Source: Bog-473 sp963824195
Lineage (GTDB): Bacteria > Actinomycetota > Acidimicrobiia > Acidimicrobiales > RAAP-2
Reading direction: 5' to 3'
Assembly (NCBI GenBank): GCA_963824195.1
Contig: CAWGOJ010000023.1
Coordinates: 62,001 to 126,000 of the forward strand
DNA: 64,000 nucleotides
The notes under the pieces are model-generated. The model had not been told where the DNA came from and did no database searches. It saw only the letters and a program-made list of their open reading frames with translations. The translations under genes were made by a program, and so were the position numbers. Of this stretch, positions 53,421-62,184 are shown in pieces. The first letter of the stretch is position 1, and each line of letters begins with the position of its first letter.

Positions 53421-54039
53421 CGGGCGATTGTGGCGCCCCGGCGCCCCCGGGCGCCAACGCCACCTCGTTGAAGCCGTGGAGGATCGGCGCGTCGCGGTTC
53501 CACCCGATGCGGGTCACGGAGGCCGTGCGGAGGTGCAGGCGCCAGTACAGGTCGGTGGCCCCCAGGGCCCAGGCCACCGCCGCCTTGATCGGCGTGACGT
53601 GGCTCACCACCACCACGTCGCCGTCGGGTCGGCGCGCGCCCGTGCCGTTCGCCGCGAACAGCTCCTCGCAGGCGGCCGCGATCCGCGTGTCCACCTCGGC
53701 CAGGGTCTCTCCGCCCTCGGGCCGGAACTCGCGGTCGCTCCGCCACTGCTGCCACACCTCGGCCGGTATCCCGTGCAGGGGCTGGCACTCGAACTCGCCG
53801 TAGTCGACCTCGACCCAGCGCTCGTCGACCGTGACGGGCAGCCCGAGAGCGAGCAGCTCGGCCGTGTCGCGGGCCCGGCTCAGTGGGCTCGTGCGTACCT
53901 CGGCCACCGGGGCCGTCAGCAACGACCTCGCCGCCGCCGCCTGCTCCCGTCCCGCCTGGGTCAGCTCGGCGTCGGTGCGGCCGAGCAGGAGCCCCCGCGC
54001 GTTGGCGTCCGACTCGCCGTGGCGTACCAGGATCAACAT
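53413..54039 (-). CDS. Histidine phosphatase family protein
   Basis: This is a 208-residue protein. The catalytic motif LVRHGESDANARG is at the N-terminus; EVDYGEFECQPLHGI holds the acid, and VVVSHVTPIKAAVAWALG the second His. Relatives include phosphoglycerate-mutase-like and CobC-type phosphatases. In actinobacteria a gene of this type often sits next to the zinc-ribbon coiled-coil gene, as here (16-base gap), sometimes with RNase H activity; no RNase H domain is seen in this one. Confidence 0.87.
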   Translation of the reverse strand: MLILVRHGESDANARGLLLGRTDAELTQAGREQAAAARSLLTAPVAEVRTSPLSRARDTAELLALGLPVTVDERWVEVDYGEFECQPLHGIPAEVWQQWRSDREFRPEGGETLAEVDTRIAAACEELFAANGTGARRPDGDVVVVSHVTPIKAAVAWALGATDLYWRLHLRTASVTRIGWNRDAPILHGFNEVALAPGGAGAPQSPGA

Positions 54040-54055
54040 CGCGGTGACACGCGGC

Positions 54056-54775
54056 TCAGGCGGGGACCAGGATGCGCCCGCACTGCTCGCACGTGGCGAC
54101 CTCGCCTGGAGGCAGGGACCGTATCTTCTCGACCTCGACCGAGGACAGCTCGAGGTGGCACCCGTCGCAGTGGTTCCTGATGAGACGGGCTGCGCCGGTG
54201 CCCTTGAGGCGCGCCCTCAGCGTTTCGTAACGCTCCGACAGCGCGGTCGGGAGGAGCGCGGCCTCGGCGGCCCGCAACCCGACGGCGGACGCCACCTCGG
54301 CGTCGATCTCGACCTCGTCGTGGGACAACTGGCCGCGCAGCTCGGCAGCCCGCGCCTCGAGCGGCGCCATGCGCTCCCCCAGGGCGGCCAGCTCGGCGTC
54401 GACCCCGTCCTGGTCCAACATGGCGACCAGTGCCAGCTCCTCGAGCTCGCCGCGGCGCTCGGTCAGGTGACGCACCTCGTCGTTCATCGCCTGGAGGTCG
54501 CGCGACGACGAGCTGGTGGCGGCGTACATGCGCTGCTCGATGGTGCCGCGGCGCCCGCTGATGCCGGCGATCTGCTCCTCGAGGTCCTTCTGGGTGGCCC
54601 CCAGCGCGGCCCGGCGCGCCGCGACCTCCGACCGCTCGGCCTCCAACCCCGTCAGCTCCGCCTCCACCGCGGCGAGCCCCGACGTGTCGGCCAGCGCGTC
54701 GCGCCGGTGCTGCAGCTGCGTGATGGAGGTGTCGAGGTCCTGCACCGCGAGCAGGCGGGCGAGCGCGTCGGTCAC
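54056..54775 (-). CDS. Zinc-ribbon coiled-coil protein (zf-RING_7/CT398-like)
   Basis: This is a 239-residue protein. Residues about 5-175 form a long antiparallel coiled coil rich in Leu, Glu and Arg. The C-terminal zinc ribbon has HCDGCHLELS and ATCEQCGRILVP (two CxxC knuckles). Such proteins are thought to bind nucleic acid or partner proteins. The GTG start overlaps the Nudix stop codon by 4 bases. Confidence 0.88.
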   Translation of the reverse strand: MTDALARLLAVQDLDTSITQLQHRRDALADTSGLAAVEAELTGLEAERSEVAARRAALGATQKDLEEQIAGISGRRGTIEQRMYAATSSSSRDLQAMNDEVRHLTERRGELEELALVAMLDQDGVDAELAALGERMAPLEARAAELRGQLSHDEVEIDAEVASAVGLRAAEAALLPTALSERYETLRARLKGTGAARLIRNHCDGCHLELSSVEVEKIRSLPPGEVATCEQCGRILVPA

Positions 54776-55311
54776 GACAGGCCCTCGTACGCGGCCCGGG
54801 CGAGGGGCAGCGCGTCGGACAGGCCGGCGTCAGCCATGGCCATGGCCTCGTCCCAGCTACACCAGCGCGCGTCGGGGCTCTCCCCGGGCGGGGGTTGCGG
54901 GTCGTCATCCGCGCCGATCAGCAGGTAGCGCAGGTCGAGGTGGGTGTGGCCGAGGGCCGCCTCGTGGACGTCGAGGTGGATGAGGAGGGGCCCGCCGGCC
55001 GGATGCACGACGGCGAGGCCGAGCTCCTCGGTCGCCTCGCGGCAGGCCGCCGCGTTCGGGGTCTCGCCGGCGTCGATGTGACCGCCGGGCTGCATCCAGA
55101 GGCCGAGGCGCTTGTGGCGGTGCAGCACCGTGCCACGCCGGCCGACGACGATGCCCGACGCGGTGGCGTGGACGGGCCCGGCGTGCTCGTCGCAGGGCGC
55201 CGCGAGGCGGCCCAGTTCGAACAGGAAGCGCTCGCGGGCCTCGACCTCACGTGGCGACGCGGGCTCGTGGCCCTCGACCAGGGCTCGCAGGTCCTCCCTG
55301 GAGGCGCCCAT
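54772..55311 (-). CDS. Nudix hydrolase
   Basis: This is a 179-residue protein. The Nudix box is complete: GGHIDAGETPNAAACREATE followed by ELGL. The ATG at 55311 has GGGGAG about 7 bases upstream; in-frame ATGs at 55326 and 55329 are alternatives. It hydrolyses a nucleoside diphosphate linked to another moiety; the substrate is not evident. It lies between the PhzF and zinc-ribbon genes in a tight minus-strand group. Confidence 0.88.
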   Translation of the reverse strand: MGASREDLRALVEGHEPASPREVEARERFLFELGRLAAPCDEHAGPVHATASGIVVGRRGTVLHRHKRLGLWMQPGGHIDAGETPNAAACREATEELGLAVVHPAGGPLLIHLDVHEAALGHTHLDLRYLLIGADDDPQPPPGESPDARWCSWDEAMAMADAGLSDALPLARAAYEGLS

Positions 55312-55337
55312 TGTCGGACTCCCCATCATCGGAATCC

Positions 55338-56138
55338 CTAGCACAGGTGGCCGGTCAGCACTGTGGTGGCGTGCCCGGCGACGGCCACCCGCTCGCCCCG
55401 GGGGCGCACGTAGAGGACGGCGCCGCGCGGTGAGAGCTGGCGGGCGACCAGGGTGTCGCGTCCCAGGTCGGCGGCCCAGTACGGCCCGGCCGCGCACTGG
55501 GCCGACCCCGTGGCCGGGTCCTCGTCGATCCCCACGTTGGGCCCGAAGACCCGGAGCACGTAGTCGGTCTCCGAGCCCGGCTGCGCCGACGCCGCCGTCA
55601 GCAGCAACGCCTTGGCGCCGGTCGCCGCGATGGCAGCCAGGTCGGGCACGTAGTCGCGCACCGCCTCGGCCGAGGAGAGGACGACGAAGCTGAAGAACGA
55701 CGTGTGCCCGACGGCGACGACGTCGTCGGGCCACTGCTCCCTCAGGGGGTCCGGCAACGGGCCGGGCGTCACCGGGTCGGCCGGGAAGTCGAGCTCGATA
55801 CGGTCGCCGTCGAAGGCGGCGTGGAGCGGGCCGCTGCGGGTGCGGAAGGTGAGCGGCGACGTGCCGTCGACCGTGCCGCCCTGGCGGAGCGCGTGGGCCG
55901 CGGCCAGCGTGGCGTGGCCGCACAGGTCGACCTCGGTGGCGGGCGTGAACCAGCGCAGGTCGAAGGTGGTCGGGTCGTCGCCGGGCGTGAGGTAGGCCGT
56001 CTCGGCGATGCCCAGCTCGAAGGCGATGGACTGCATGCGCTGGTCGTCGAGTGGCTCCTCCAGCAGGCAGACGGCGGCGGGGTTCCCGCCGAAGGCGACG
56101 TCACTGAAGGCGTCGACCCAGGTGATCGGGATGCTCAT
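55338..56138 (-). CDS. PhzF family isomerase/epimerase
   Basis: This is a 266-residue protein. It has VDAFSDVAFGGNPAAVCLL with the conserved GNPAAV, then LCGHATLAAAHAL and DEDPATGSAQCAAGPYW, the family hallmarks. The fold resembles diaminopimelate epimerase but uses a Glu acid/base. The physiological substrate is unknown. GAGGA precedes the ATG at 56138. It lies 5 bases from the aminotransferase gene. Confidence 0.88.
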   Translation of the reverse strand: MSIPITWVDAFSDVAFGGNPAAVCLLEEPLDDQRMQSIAFELGIAETAYLTPGDDPTTFDLRWFTPATEVDLCGHATLAAAHALRQGGTVDGTSPLTFRTRSGPLHAAFDGDRIELDFPADPVTPGPLPDPLREQWPDDVVAVGHTSFFSFVVLSSAEAVRDYVPDLAAIAATGAKALLLTAASAQPGSETDYVLRVFGPNVGIDEDPATGSAQCAAGPYWAADLGRDTLVARQLSPRGAVLYVRPRGERVAVAGHATTVLTGHLC

Positions 56139-56143
56139 GGTCC

Positions 56144-57313
56144 TCACGATGCTAAGCGGGCCAGCGCGTCCCGCAGCACGCGGTCGCGCTTGCAGAAGGC
56201 CCAGCGCACCAGCGTCCGGCCGGCACCAGGGTCGGCCGGGTCGTAGAAGACCGAGCTCGGGATGGCGACGACCCCGCAGCGCTCCGGCAGGGCGAGGCAG
56301 AACTCGTGGGCGCTCTGACCCGGCGCCACCTCGGCGATGTCGGTGGTGGCGAAATAGGTGGCGGCCGGCCGGTAGACCTCGTGACCCAGCGCCTCCAGAC
56401 CGTCGCAGAGCAGATCGCGCTTGGCGGCGAGCTCGGCGGCGAAGGTGCGCATGACGGCCGGTGGGAACCCCAGGCCGTGGGCGATGGCGAGCTGGAACGG
56501 GGCCGGGCTCGTGTAGGTCAGGAATTGCTTGGCCGCCCGCACCGCGGCCACCAACGGCGCGGTGGCGCTCACCCACCCCACCTTCCACCCGGTGAAGGAG
56601 AAGGTCTTGCCGCCCGAGGAGATCGTCACCGTGCGGTCGCGCATGCCCGGCCGCGTGGCCAGCGGGATGTGCGACCCGTCGAAGACGAGGTGCTCGTAGA
56701 CCTCGTCGGTCACCGCCAGGAGGTCGTGGGCGGTGCAGAGCTCGGCGACCTGGGCCAGCTCGTGGGGCGAGAACACCTTGCCGGTCGGGTTGTGGGGGGA
56801 GTTGAGCAGCACGAGCTTCACGCGCGGACCCGCGGCGGCCGCGGCGAGCTCGTCGGGGTCGAAGGACCAGTCCGGGGGGTGGAGACGAACGAGCCTGGGC
56901 ACCGCGCCGGCCATGGATGCGCAGGCGGCGTAGGAGTCGTAGGAAGGCTCGAACATGACGACCTCGTCGCCGGGCTCGCACAGCGCCAGCAGCGTGGCGG
57001 CGATGGCCTCGGTAGCACCGACGGTCACGAGCACCTCGGTCTCGGGGTCGAGGTCGAGGTCGTACCAGGCGCGCTGGTGCTCGGCCACGGCGCGGCGCAG
57101 CTCGGGGATCCCCGCGCTCGGGGGGTACTGGTTGCGCCCCTCCCGGATGGCCGTCACCGCGATCTCGCGCAGCTCCTCGGGGCCGTCGGTGTCGGGGAAC
57201 CCCTGGCCGAGGTTGACCGAATCGGTGGCGGCAGCCAACTCCGACATGGTGGCGAAGATCGTGGTGGTGAACGGTTGCAGGCGCCGGGCCAGATACGAGT
57301 CCCCCGTTGCCAC
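56144..57313 (-). CDS. PLP-dependent aminotransferase, class I/II
   Basis: This is a 389-residue protein. It has VNLGQGFPDTDGP, LLNSPHNPTGKVFS, VTDEVYEHLVFDG and SSGGKTFSFTGWKVGW with the PLP-binding Lys, and a C-terminal VRWAFCKRD carboxylate-binding Arg. It resembles methionine/kynurenine aminotransferases and the N-succinyl-diaminopimelate aminotransferases of actinobacteria. Divergent from the phosphatase/nuclease gene with a 51-base gap. Confidence 0.88.
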   Translation of the reverse strand: MATGDSYLARRLQPFTTTIFATMSELAAATDSVNLGQGFPDTDGPEELREIAVTAIREGRNQYPPSAGIPELRRAVAEHQRAWYDLDLDPETEVLVTVGATEAIAATLLALCEPGDEVVMFEPSYDSYAACASMAGAVPRLVRLHPPDWSFDPDELAAAAAGPRVKLVLLNSPHNPTGKVFSPHELAQVAELCTAHDLLAVTDEVYEHLVFDGSHIPLATRPGMRDRTVTISSGGKTFSFTGWKVGWVSATAPLVAAVRAAKQFLTYTSPAPFQLAIAHGLGFPPAVMRTFAAELAAKRDLLCDGLEALGHEVYRPAATYFATTDIAEVAPGQSAHEFCLALPERCGVVAIPSSVFYDPADPGAGRTLVRWAFCKRDRVLRDALARLAS

Positions 57314-57364
57314 CGCGACGATCGTACCTGCGGCGACCAGCGGCGCCTATCGTCTGGGCGGACC

Positions 57365-58219
57365 GTGCTCAGCATCGCCAACTACAACATGCACTGCGGG
57401 ATGGACGGGTGGGGCAGGCCCTACGACTACGTCCGCGCCATCACCGCGCTCGACGCCGACGTGATCGTGCTCGAGGAGGTCTGGACCACGGAGGGCTCCT
57501 CCGGCGGGAGCCAGGCCGCGGAGGCCGCCCGCGCGCTCGGCTACCAGATCGTCGCCCACACGCTGGCCGAAGGGCGCCGCATCCGACCCCAGCCCGGCGC
57601 CCCCGACACCTGGCGGGGCCGACCAGTGTGGGCCGACCACAGCAAGGCCCTCTTCCTGGACGGCGTGCGCCCGCTACCCGAGCGCGTGCGGGCGATGCCG
57701 CGCTGGCAGGAGGCCGAGCCCGGGACCTTCGGGATCGCCGTGCTGGTGCGGCCGGAGCTCCCGATGGAGTCGACGCGGGTGGTGCAGATGAGCCTGCTGC
57801 GGGCCGACCGCGTGCGGCGGGCCGCACTGGTGGTCGACCTCACCGTGGAGGGTACGCCGATCTCGGTGGTGGGCACCCACATGTCGCACCTCTTCTTCGG
57901 CTCGCACCGCAACTGGGCCGAGCTGCGGCGCCAACTGGAGACCGCGGCCCGGCCCGACGCGGTGTTGGCCGGGGACATGAACTGCTGGGGCCCGCTCGTC
58001 CATCTCTTCATGCCGGGCTGGCGGCGGGCGGTGGTCGGCCGCACCTGGCCCACCTGGCGGCCCCACAGCCAGATCGACCACATCATCGTGCGCGGCGCGC
58101 TGCGCCCCGTCTCGGGCGCGGTACTCCCCCACGCCGGGTCGGACCACCGACCGGTGCGGGCCGAGCTGGAGGTGGGCGGCGGGCCGGACCGCACCGGCGC
58201 GGCCACCGAACAGGGGTGA
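57365..58219 (+). CDS. Endonuclease/exonuclease/phosphatase family protein
   Basis: This is a 284-residue protein. The GTG start is followed by LSIANYNMHCGMDG, then VIVLEEVW (metal Glu), GDMNCWGP and GSDHRPVRAEL, the four EEP active-site segments in order. It could be a DNase I-like nuclease or a phosphodiesterase for lipids or nucleotides. Its stop overlaps the start of a truncated SulP gene by 4 bases (GTGA), so the original operon continued into a sulfate-type transporter. Confidence 0.85.
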   Translation: MLSIANYNMHCGMDGWGRPYDYVRAITALDADVIVLEEVWTTEGSSGGSQAAEAARALGYQIVAHTLAEGRRIRPQPGAPDTWRGRPVWADHSKALFLDGVRPLPERVRAMPRWQEAEPGTFGIAVLVRPELPMESTRVVQMSLLRADRVRRAALVVDLTVEGTPISVVGTHMSHLFFGSHRNWAELRRQLETAARPDAVLAGDMNCWGPLVHLFMPGWRRAVVGRTWPTWRPHSQIDHIIVRGALRPVSGAVLPHAGSDHRPVRAELEVGGGPDRTGAATEQG

Positions 58220-58374
58220 GCCCGGCCGTGCGGCCGAGCCGGTGGAGTGCCCTGCTGTTCGGCTCCCTCCACCTCTACCGCCGGGCCTGGCTCGGAAACC
58301 ACGCGGTGGCGGGCGTCACGGTGTGGGCGGTCCTCGTGCCCGAGGCTCTCGCCTACGCCACCATCGCCAGCGGC
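58216..58374 (+). pseudogene. Truncated SulP transporter gene (N-terminus only)
   Basis: The GTG at 58216 opens a frame whose first 50 codons include AGVTVWAVLVPEALAYATIA, the conserved first membrane segment of SulP permeases. After about 58370 the SulP similarity ends, because the sequence is now the 3' end of a complete SulP gene on the other strand; the plus frame continues as non-homologous antisense. Only about 50 of the roughly 550 expected residues remain. Confidence 0.75.
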
Positions 58375-60048
58375 TCAGGCTGGCTGCGGGGGCCCGTCGG
58401 CCAGCGCGGTGACCGCCTCATTGACACTCGTGAAGAAATGGTCCTCCCCGATACGCGCCGCGAGGCCGGAACGGCGCAGGCTGTCGTGCAGGTGCACCCC
58501 GGACCGCGCGATCCCGAAGGCGATGCCGTCACGCTCGCAGAGGTCGATGACCTGGCTCATGGCGCTCGTCCCCGTGAAGTCGATGTCCGACATGCCGATG
58601 GTGTCGAGGACGAACACCCGTACCGGTCCGGGGGCGTGCGACAGCGCCTCCGACACCTCTTCGCGGAAGCGCACGGCGTTGGCGTACCAGATCGGGGTGG
58701 CGAACAGCGCGACCATGATGCCCGGCACCTGTTCCGCGCTCGGATCGAGGGCCGATCGCTGCCAGCTGGTCGTGCCGGGGAGGCGCCCCAGGACGTGCAG
58801 CTGCGGTCGGGCACTCAGGCGGATGCGGTCGAGGATGGCGAGGCCGACGGCGACGCCGATCCCCTGCTCCACGCCCACGAGCACCACCGTGAGCAGCGTC
58901 ACCGCCGCCAGCCCGAACTCGAAGAGGTTGAAGCGGGCGATGGCGATCAGGTCCCGCACACGGAACAGCCGCAGGGCGACGAAGATCAGGATGGCCGCCA
59001 GCGTCGCCAACGGCACGTCTTTGAGCACGTCCGCGAAGGGGATGAGGAGGATGACCACCGCGGCCGCCCCGAGGGCACCGGCCTGGGTCCGGCCGCCGGC
59101 CGTGACGACGGCGCCGGTGCGGGGCGGGCTGGCGTTGACCGGGAAGGACCCCACGAGGCCGGCCAGCACGCTGCCGGCGCCGACCCCGAGGAAGTCGCGT
59201 CCCGCGTCGACGTCGTAGCCACCCCGCTCGGAGAAGGAGCGGGTCGTGGCCGCGGTCTGGGTCACGACCACCAGAGCTACCACGGCGGCGAGCGGCGCCA
59301 GGCTCCCCAGCGCCGACCACGACAGGCCGGTCAGCCCGAAATGGGGCGCCCCGGTCTTGACCGTGCCCAGCACGGCGACACCGTGAGACGTGAGGTCGAG
59401 CGCAGCGACGAGGGCCGTGGAGCCGACCAGGCCGACCAGCGCGGCAGGGATCCGGCGGTCGAGACGCGCGCTGACGAGCATGATGGCCAGGACGCCGGCG
59501 CCGATGGTGAGCGACCACCCGTTCACCTCGTTGAGATGGGTGAGCACGTAACCCACGCGGTGCTGGTTGGAGCCGCCGGTCGGAGGCAGGCCGAAGAAAT
59601 CGGGTAGCTGGTGGGCGATGATGATGACGGCCACACCGGACATGAAGCCGGTGACGATGGGGGTCGAGAGGAACTCGGCGATCCACCCGAGGCGCAGGAT
59701 GCTCACGAGCATCACGATGAGCCCGACCATCACCGCGAGGATCCCCACCAGGTCGATGTAACGGGCCGATCCGGTCAGGGCGAGAGCGGACACCCCGGCG
59801 GCGAACAACGGGGCGATCGTCGAGTCCGCCCCCACCGACATCTGCGGGTTGGAGCCCAGGAGGGCGAAGAGCACCGTCCCGGCCACGAAGGCGTAGAAGC
59901 CGGTGATGGGCGGCATGCCGGCCAGCCGCGAGGTCGCCAGCTGCTCGGGGACGGCGATGACGAGGAGGGTGAGGCCGGCCACCAGGTCCGCGCCAGCCCA
60001 GGAACGCTGATACCCGTGCAGCGAGGTCAGGACGGGTGGACGGCTCAT
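58375..60048 (-). CDS. SulP family anion transporter with STAS domain
   Basis: This is a 557-residue protein. The N-terminal SulP pattern is ADLVAGLTLLVIAVPEQLAT, then GFYAFVAGTVLFALLGSNPQ and about ten more membrane segments to residue 410. The C-terminal STAS domain (about 430-545) has VLDTIGMSDIDFTGTSAMSQ. It carries sulfate, bicarbonate or a similar anion. The start is the ATG at 60048; ribosome-binding signals are weak. Its 3' end abuts a truncated paralog on the other strand. Confidence 0.87.
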   Translation of the reverse strand: MSRPPVLTSLHGYQRSWAGADLVAGLTLLVIAVPEQLATSRLAGMPPITGFYAFVAGTVLFALLGSNPQMSVGADSTIAPLFAAGVSALALTGSARYIDLVGILAVMVGLIVMLVSILRLGWIAEFLSTPIVTGFMSGVAVIIIAHQLPDFFGLPPTGGSNQHRVGYVLTHLNEVNGWSLTIGAGVLAIMLVSARLDRRIPAALVGLVGSTALVAALDLTSHGVAVLGTVKTGAPHFGLTGLSWSALGSLAPLAAVVALVVVTQTAATTRSFSERGGYDVDAGRDFLGVGAGSVLAGLVGSFPVNASPPRTGAVVTAGGRTQAGALGAAAVVILLIPFADVLKDVPLATLAAILIFVALRLFRVRDLIAIARFNLFEFGLAAVTLLTVVLVGVEQGIGVAVGLAILDRIRLSARPQLHVLGRLPGTTSWQRSALDPSAEQVPGIMVALFATPIWYANAVRFREEVSEALSHAPGPVRVFVLDTIGMSDIDFTGTSAMSQVIDLCERDGIAFGIARSGVHLHDSLRRSGLAARIGEDHFFTSVNEAVTALADGPPQPA

Positions 60049-60171
60049 CGCGACATCATCGCCCACCGGCCGCTCCGCCAGATTGACCCAATTGAATAGT
60101 CTCGAGTCCGGGAGTCGAGGCGCCCCGGCGGCCGGCGTCCCGTGCCACCCGCCTGAAGGAGGCCCGCACCA

Positions 60172-61566
60172 ATGAGCGACTACCCGTATGCCGACCGCTT
60201 CACCATCCACCGGAAACTGCCGGAGCAGGGCACCAGCCGCGAGGGCGTGCTGGCGGAGCTCCACACCATGGCCACGGAGGAGGACTCGTTCTGGGAGACC
60301 GGGAAGTGCTCCGGCACCATGTACTGCGGGGACCACGACCACTACCGATTCATGAACGAGGCCTTCGGCCTCTTCGCCCACGTGAACGTCCTGCAACGCG
60401 ACATGTGCCCCAGCGCCACCAAGTTCGAGGCGGAGATCATCGCCATGACGCTCGGCCTGCATTCCGGCGACGCGGCGGTGGCGGCCGGTGACGACCCGTG
60501 CGGCCTGGTGACCACTGGCGGGACGGGGAGCATTCTGCATGCGATCCTGGCCTATCGCGAGCACGCGGCCTCCGAGCGCGGTGTGACCCGTCCCAACGTG
60601 ATCAAGCCCGAGACCGGGCATCCCGCGTTCGACAAAGCGTGCCACCTCTTCGGGGTCGAGCTGCGGCGGGCGCCGGTCGACCCGGTCACGACCCAGGTCG
60701 ACGTGGACTGGGTGCGCGACCACACCGACGATCAGACGGTTGCCCTCATCGGCTCGGCGTGCAACTACGGCTACGGCACCGTCGACCCAATCTCGGACCT
60801 GTCCGACCTCGCGCTCGAGCGCAGCATCGGGCTGCACGTCGATGCCTGCCTCGGCGGGTTCATCCTGCCCTTCGGTCGCGAGCTTGGCTACGACATCCCG
60901 GCGTTTGACTATTCGGTGCCGGGCGTCACCTCCATGTCGGCCGACACCCACAAGTACGGGTACGCCTTCAAGGGATCCTCCGTCGTGAGCTTCCGCTCCA
61001 AGGCGCTGCGCAACGCGCAGTACTTCTACCTGACCGACTGGAGCGGCGGGAAATACACCTCGCCCGGAATGGAGGGCTCGCGCTCGGGCGGCCTCATCGC
61101 TGCCACCTGGGCCTCCATGGTGCAGCTGGGCCACGCCGGCTACCTGGGCTACGCACGGCAGATCTTCGAGACCTCCTTCGCCATGCAGGAGGCGGTCACG
61201 TCGCACGCCGAGCTCCGCCTCGTCGGGCGGCCGACCTTCCTCTTCTCGTTCACCTCCGACGAATTCGACATCTACCACGTGAACGACTTCATGCGGACCA
61301 GGGGATGGCGCTTCAACGGGCAGCAGTACCCCAACGCGCTCCACATGGCGGTGACCAGGCCGCAGACCCAGCCCCAGGTGGTGGAGGAGTTCGCAGCCGA
61401 CCTGGCGGATGCGGTGGCCTACGCCAAGGAGCACGCCGACGAGGCGCCCAAGAGCGGGGCCATCTACGGCGGCGTGGCCGGCGGCATGACCGACGAGGCG
61501 GATGAGTTCATCCGAGCCGTCATGGCCGACATGCTCGACGGGCAGTCCGCCATCCCTGCCAAATGA
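60172..61566 (+). CDS. Sphingosine-1-phosphate-lyase-like PLP-dependent enzyme
   Basis: This is a 464-residue protein. GGAGG lies upstream of the ATG. The order of motifs follows eukaryotic and bacterial S1P lyases more than classical GadB: GKCSGTMYCGDHDHYRFM, GLFAHVNVLQRDMCPSATKF, TTGGTGSILHAILAYR, HVDACLGGFILPF, SADTHKYGYAFKGSSV with PLP Lys K261, then YFYLTDWSGGKYTSPGMEGS. The lyase cleaves phosphorylated long-chain bases to an aldehyde and phosphoethanolamine. No N-terminal membrane anchor is present. A tyrosine or glutamate decarboxylase role remains possible. Confidence 0.8.
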   Translation: MSDYPYADRFTIHRKLPEQGTSREGVLAELHTMATEEDSFWETGKCSGTMYCGDHDHYRFMNEAFGLFAHVNVLQRDMCPSATKFEAEIIAMTLGLHSGDAAVAAGDDPCGLVTTGGTGSILHAILAYREHAASERGVTRPNVIKPETGHPAFDKACHLFGVELRRAPVDPVTTQVDVDWVRDHTDDQTVALIGSACNYGYGTVDPISDLSDLALERSIGLHVDACLGGFILPFGRELGYDIPAFDYSVPGVTSMSADTHKYGYAFKGSSVVSFRSKALRNAQYFYLTDWSGGKYTSPGMEGSRSGGLIAATWASMVQLGHAGYLGYARQIFETSFAMQEAVTSHAELRLVGRPTFLFSFTSDEFDIYHVNDFMRTRGWRFNGQQYPNALHMAVTRPQTQPQVVEEFAADLADAVAYAKEHADEAPKSGAIYGGVAGGMTDEADEFIRAVMADMLDGQSAIPAK

Positions 61567-62162
61567 CAGACGGTGGCGCGCCCACCGAATGGGTCGCCGG
61601 CTGCCTGGCGGCACAGGTGGGATTGGAGAGCGCGCTCGTCGGCCTGGACGACGCGACGGCGCATCGGCCCAGCCTGCTGGCCGGCTGGAGCGTGGGGCAC
61701 GTGCTCACACACATCGCCCGCAACGCCGACAGCGTCGTGTGGCGGCTCGAGGGTGCGGCGCAAGGTGAACTGCGCGACCAGTACCCGGGCGGCCCCGAGC
61801 AGCGGAAGACGGACATCGAGGCCGGCGCAGCCCGGCCGGCGGCGGAGCTGGTGGCGGACGTCCGCCGGACCTCGGCGGCGGTCGCGGGGGTGATGGCCGG
61901 TCTCCCCACGCAGGCCTGGGACGCGCCGTCCCGCACCTCGCGGGGCGTGGTCGAGAGTTCCCGGGACGCGATCCTGTCCCGCTGGCGCGAGGTGGTGGTC
62001 CACCACGGCGACCTCGGCCTCGCTCCGGTTCCGCTCCCGCCCGAGCTCGTGGCCGTCTGGCTGCCGCGGGAGCTGGCGCGACTCGACGAGAGGACGGACC
62101 CGGGCCGGCTCCTGTCATGGATCATCGGGCGGGGCGACGCGCCCGTGCTGGCGGCGTGGTAG
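61563..62162 (+). CDS. Mycothiol-dependent maleylpyruvate isomerase-like (DinB-fold) protein
   Basis: This is a 199-residue protein. The ATG overlaps the upstream stop (ATGA). The N-terminal DinB-fold domain has LAGWSVGHVLTHIARNAD, where the His residues are metal ligands, and a second His pair lies in REVVVHHGDLG. The family uses mycothiol, the actinobacterial thiol, for isomerase or S-transferase reactions. Coupling with the lyase-like gene suggests detoxification of its aldehyde product (inference). Confidence 0.82.
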   Translation: MTDGGAPTEWVAGCLAAQVGLESALVGLDDATAHRPSLLAGWSVGHVLTHIARNADSVVWRLEGAAQGELRDQYPGGPEQRKTDIEAGAARPAAELVADVRRTSAAVAGVMAGLPTQAWDAPSRTSRGVVESSRDAILSRWREVVVHHGDLGLAPVPLPPELVAVWLPRELARLDERTDPGRLLSWIIGRGDAPVLAAW

Positions 62163-62184
62163 CCGACCCGCCGACCCGATGCGG

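Noticed and set aside
58375..61614. Very long minus-strand open frame of 1079 codons covering the SulP gene and the antisense of the lyase-like gene
   Set aside because: Only the SulP part has family motifs; the upstream part is antisense to a well-supported plus-strand enzyme and is a high-GC shadow.
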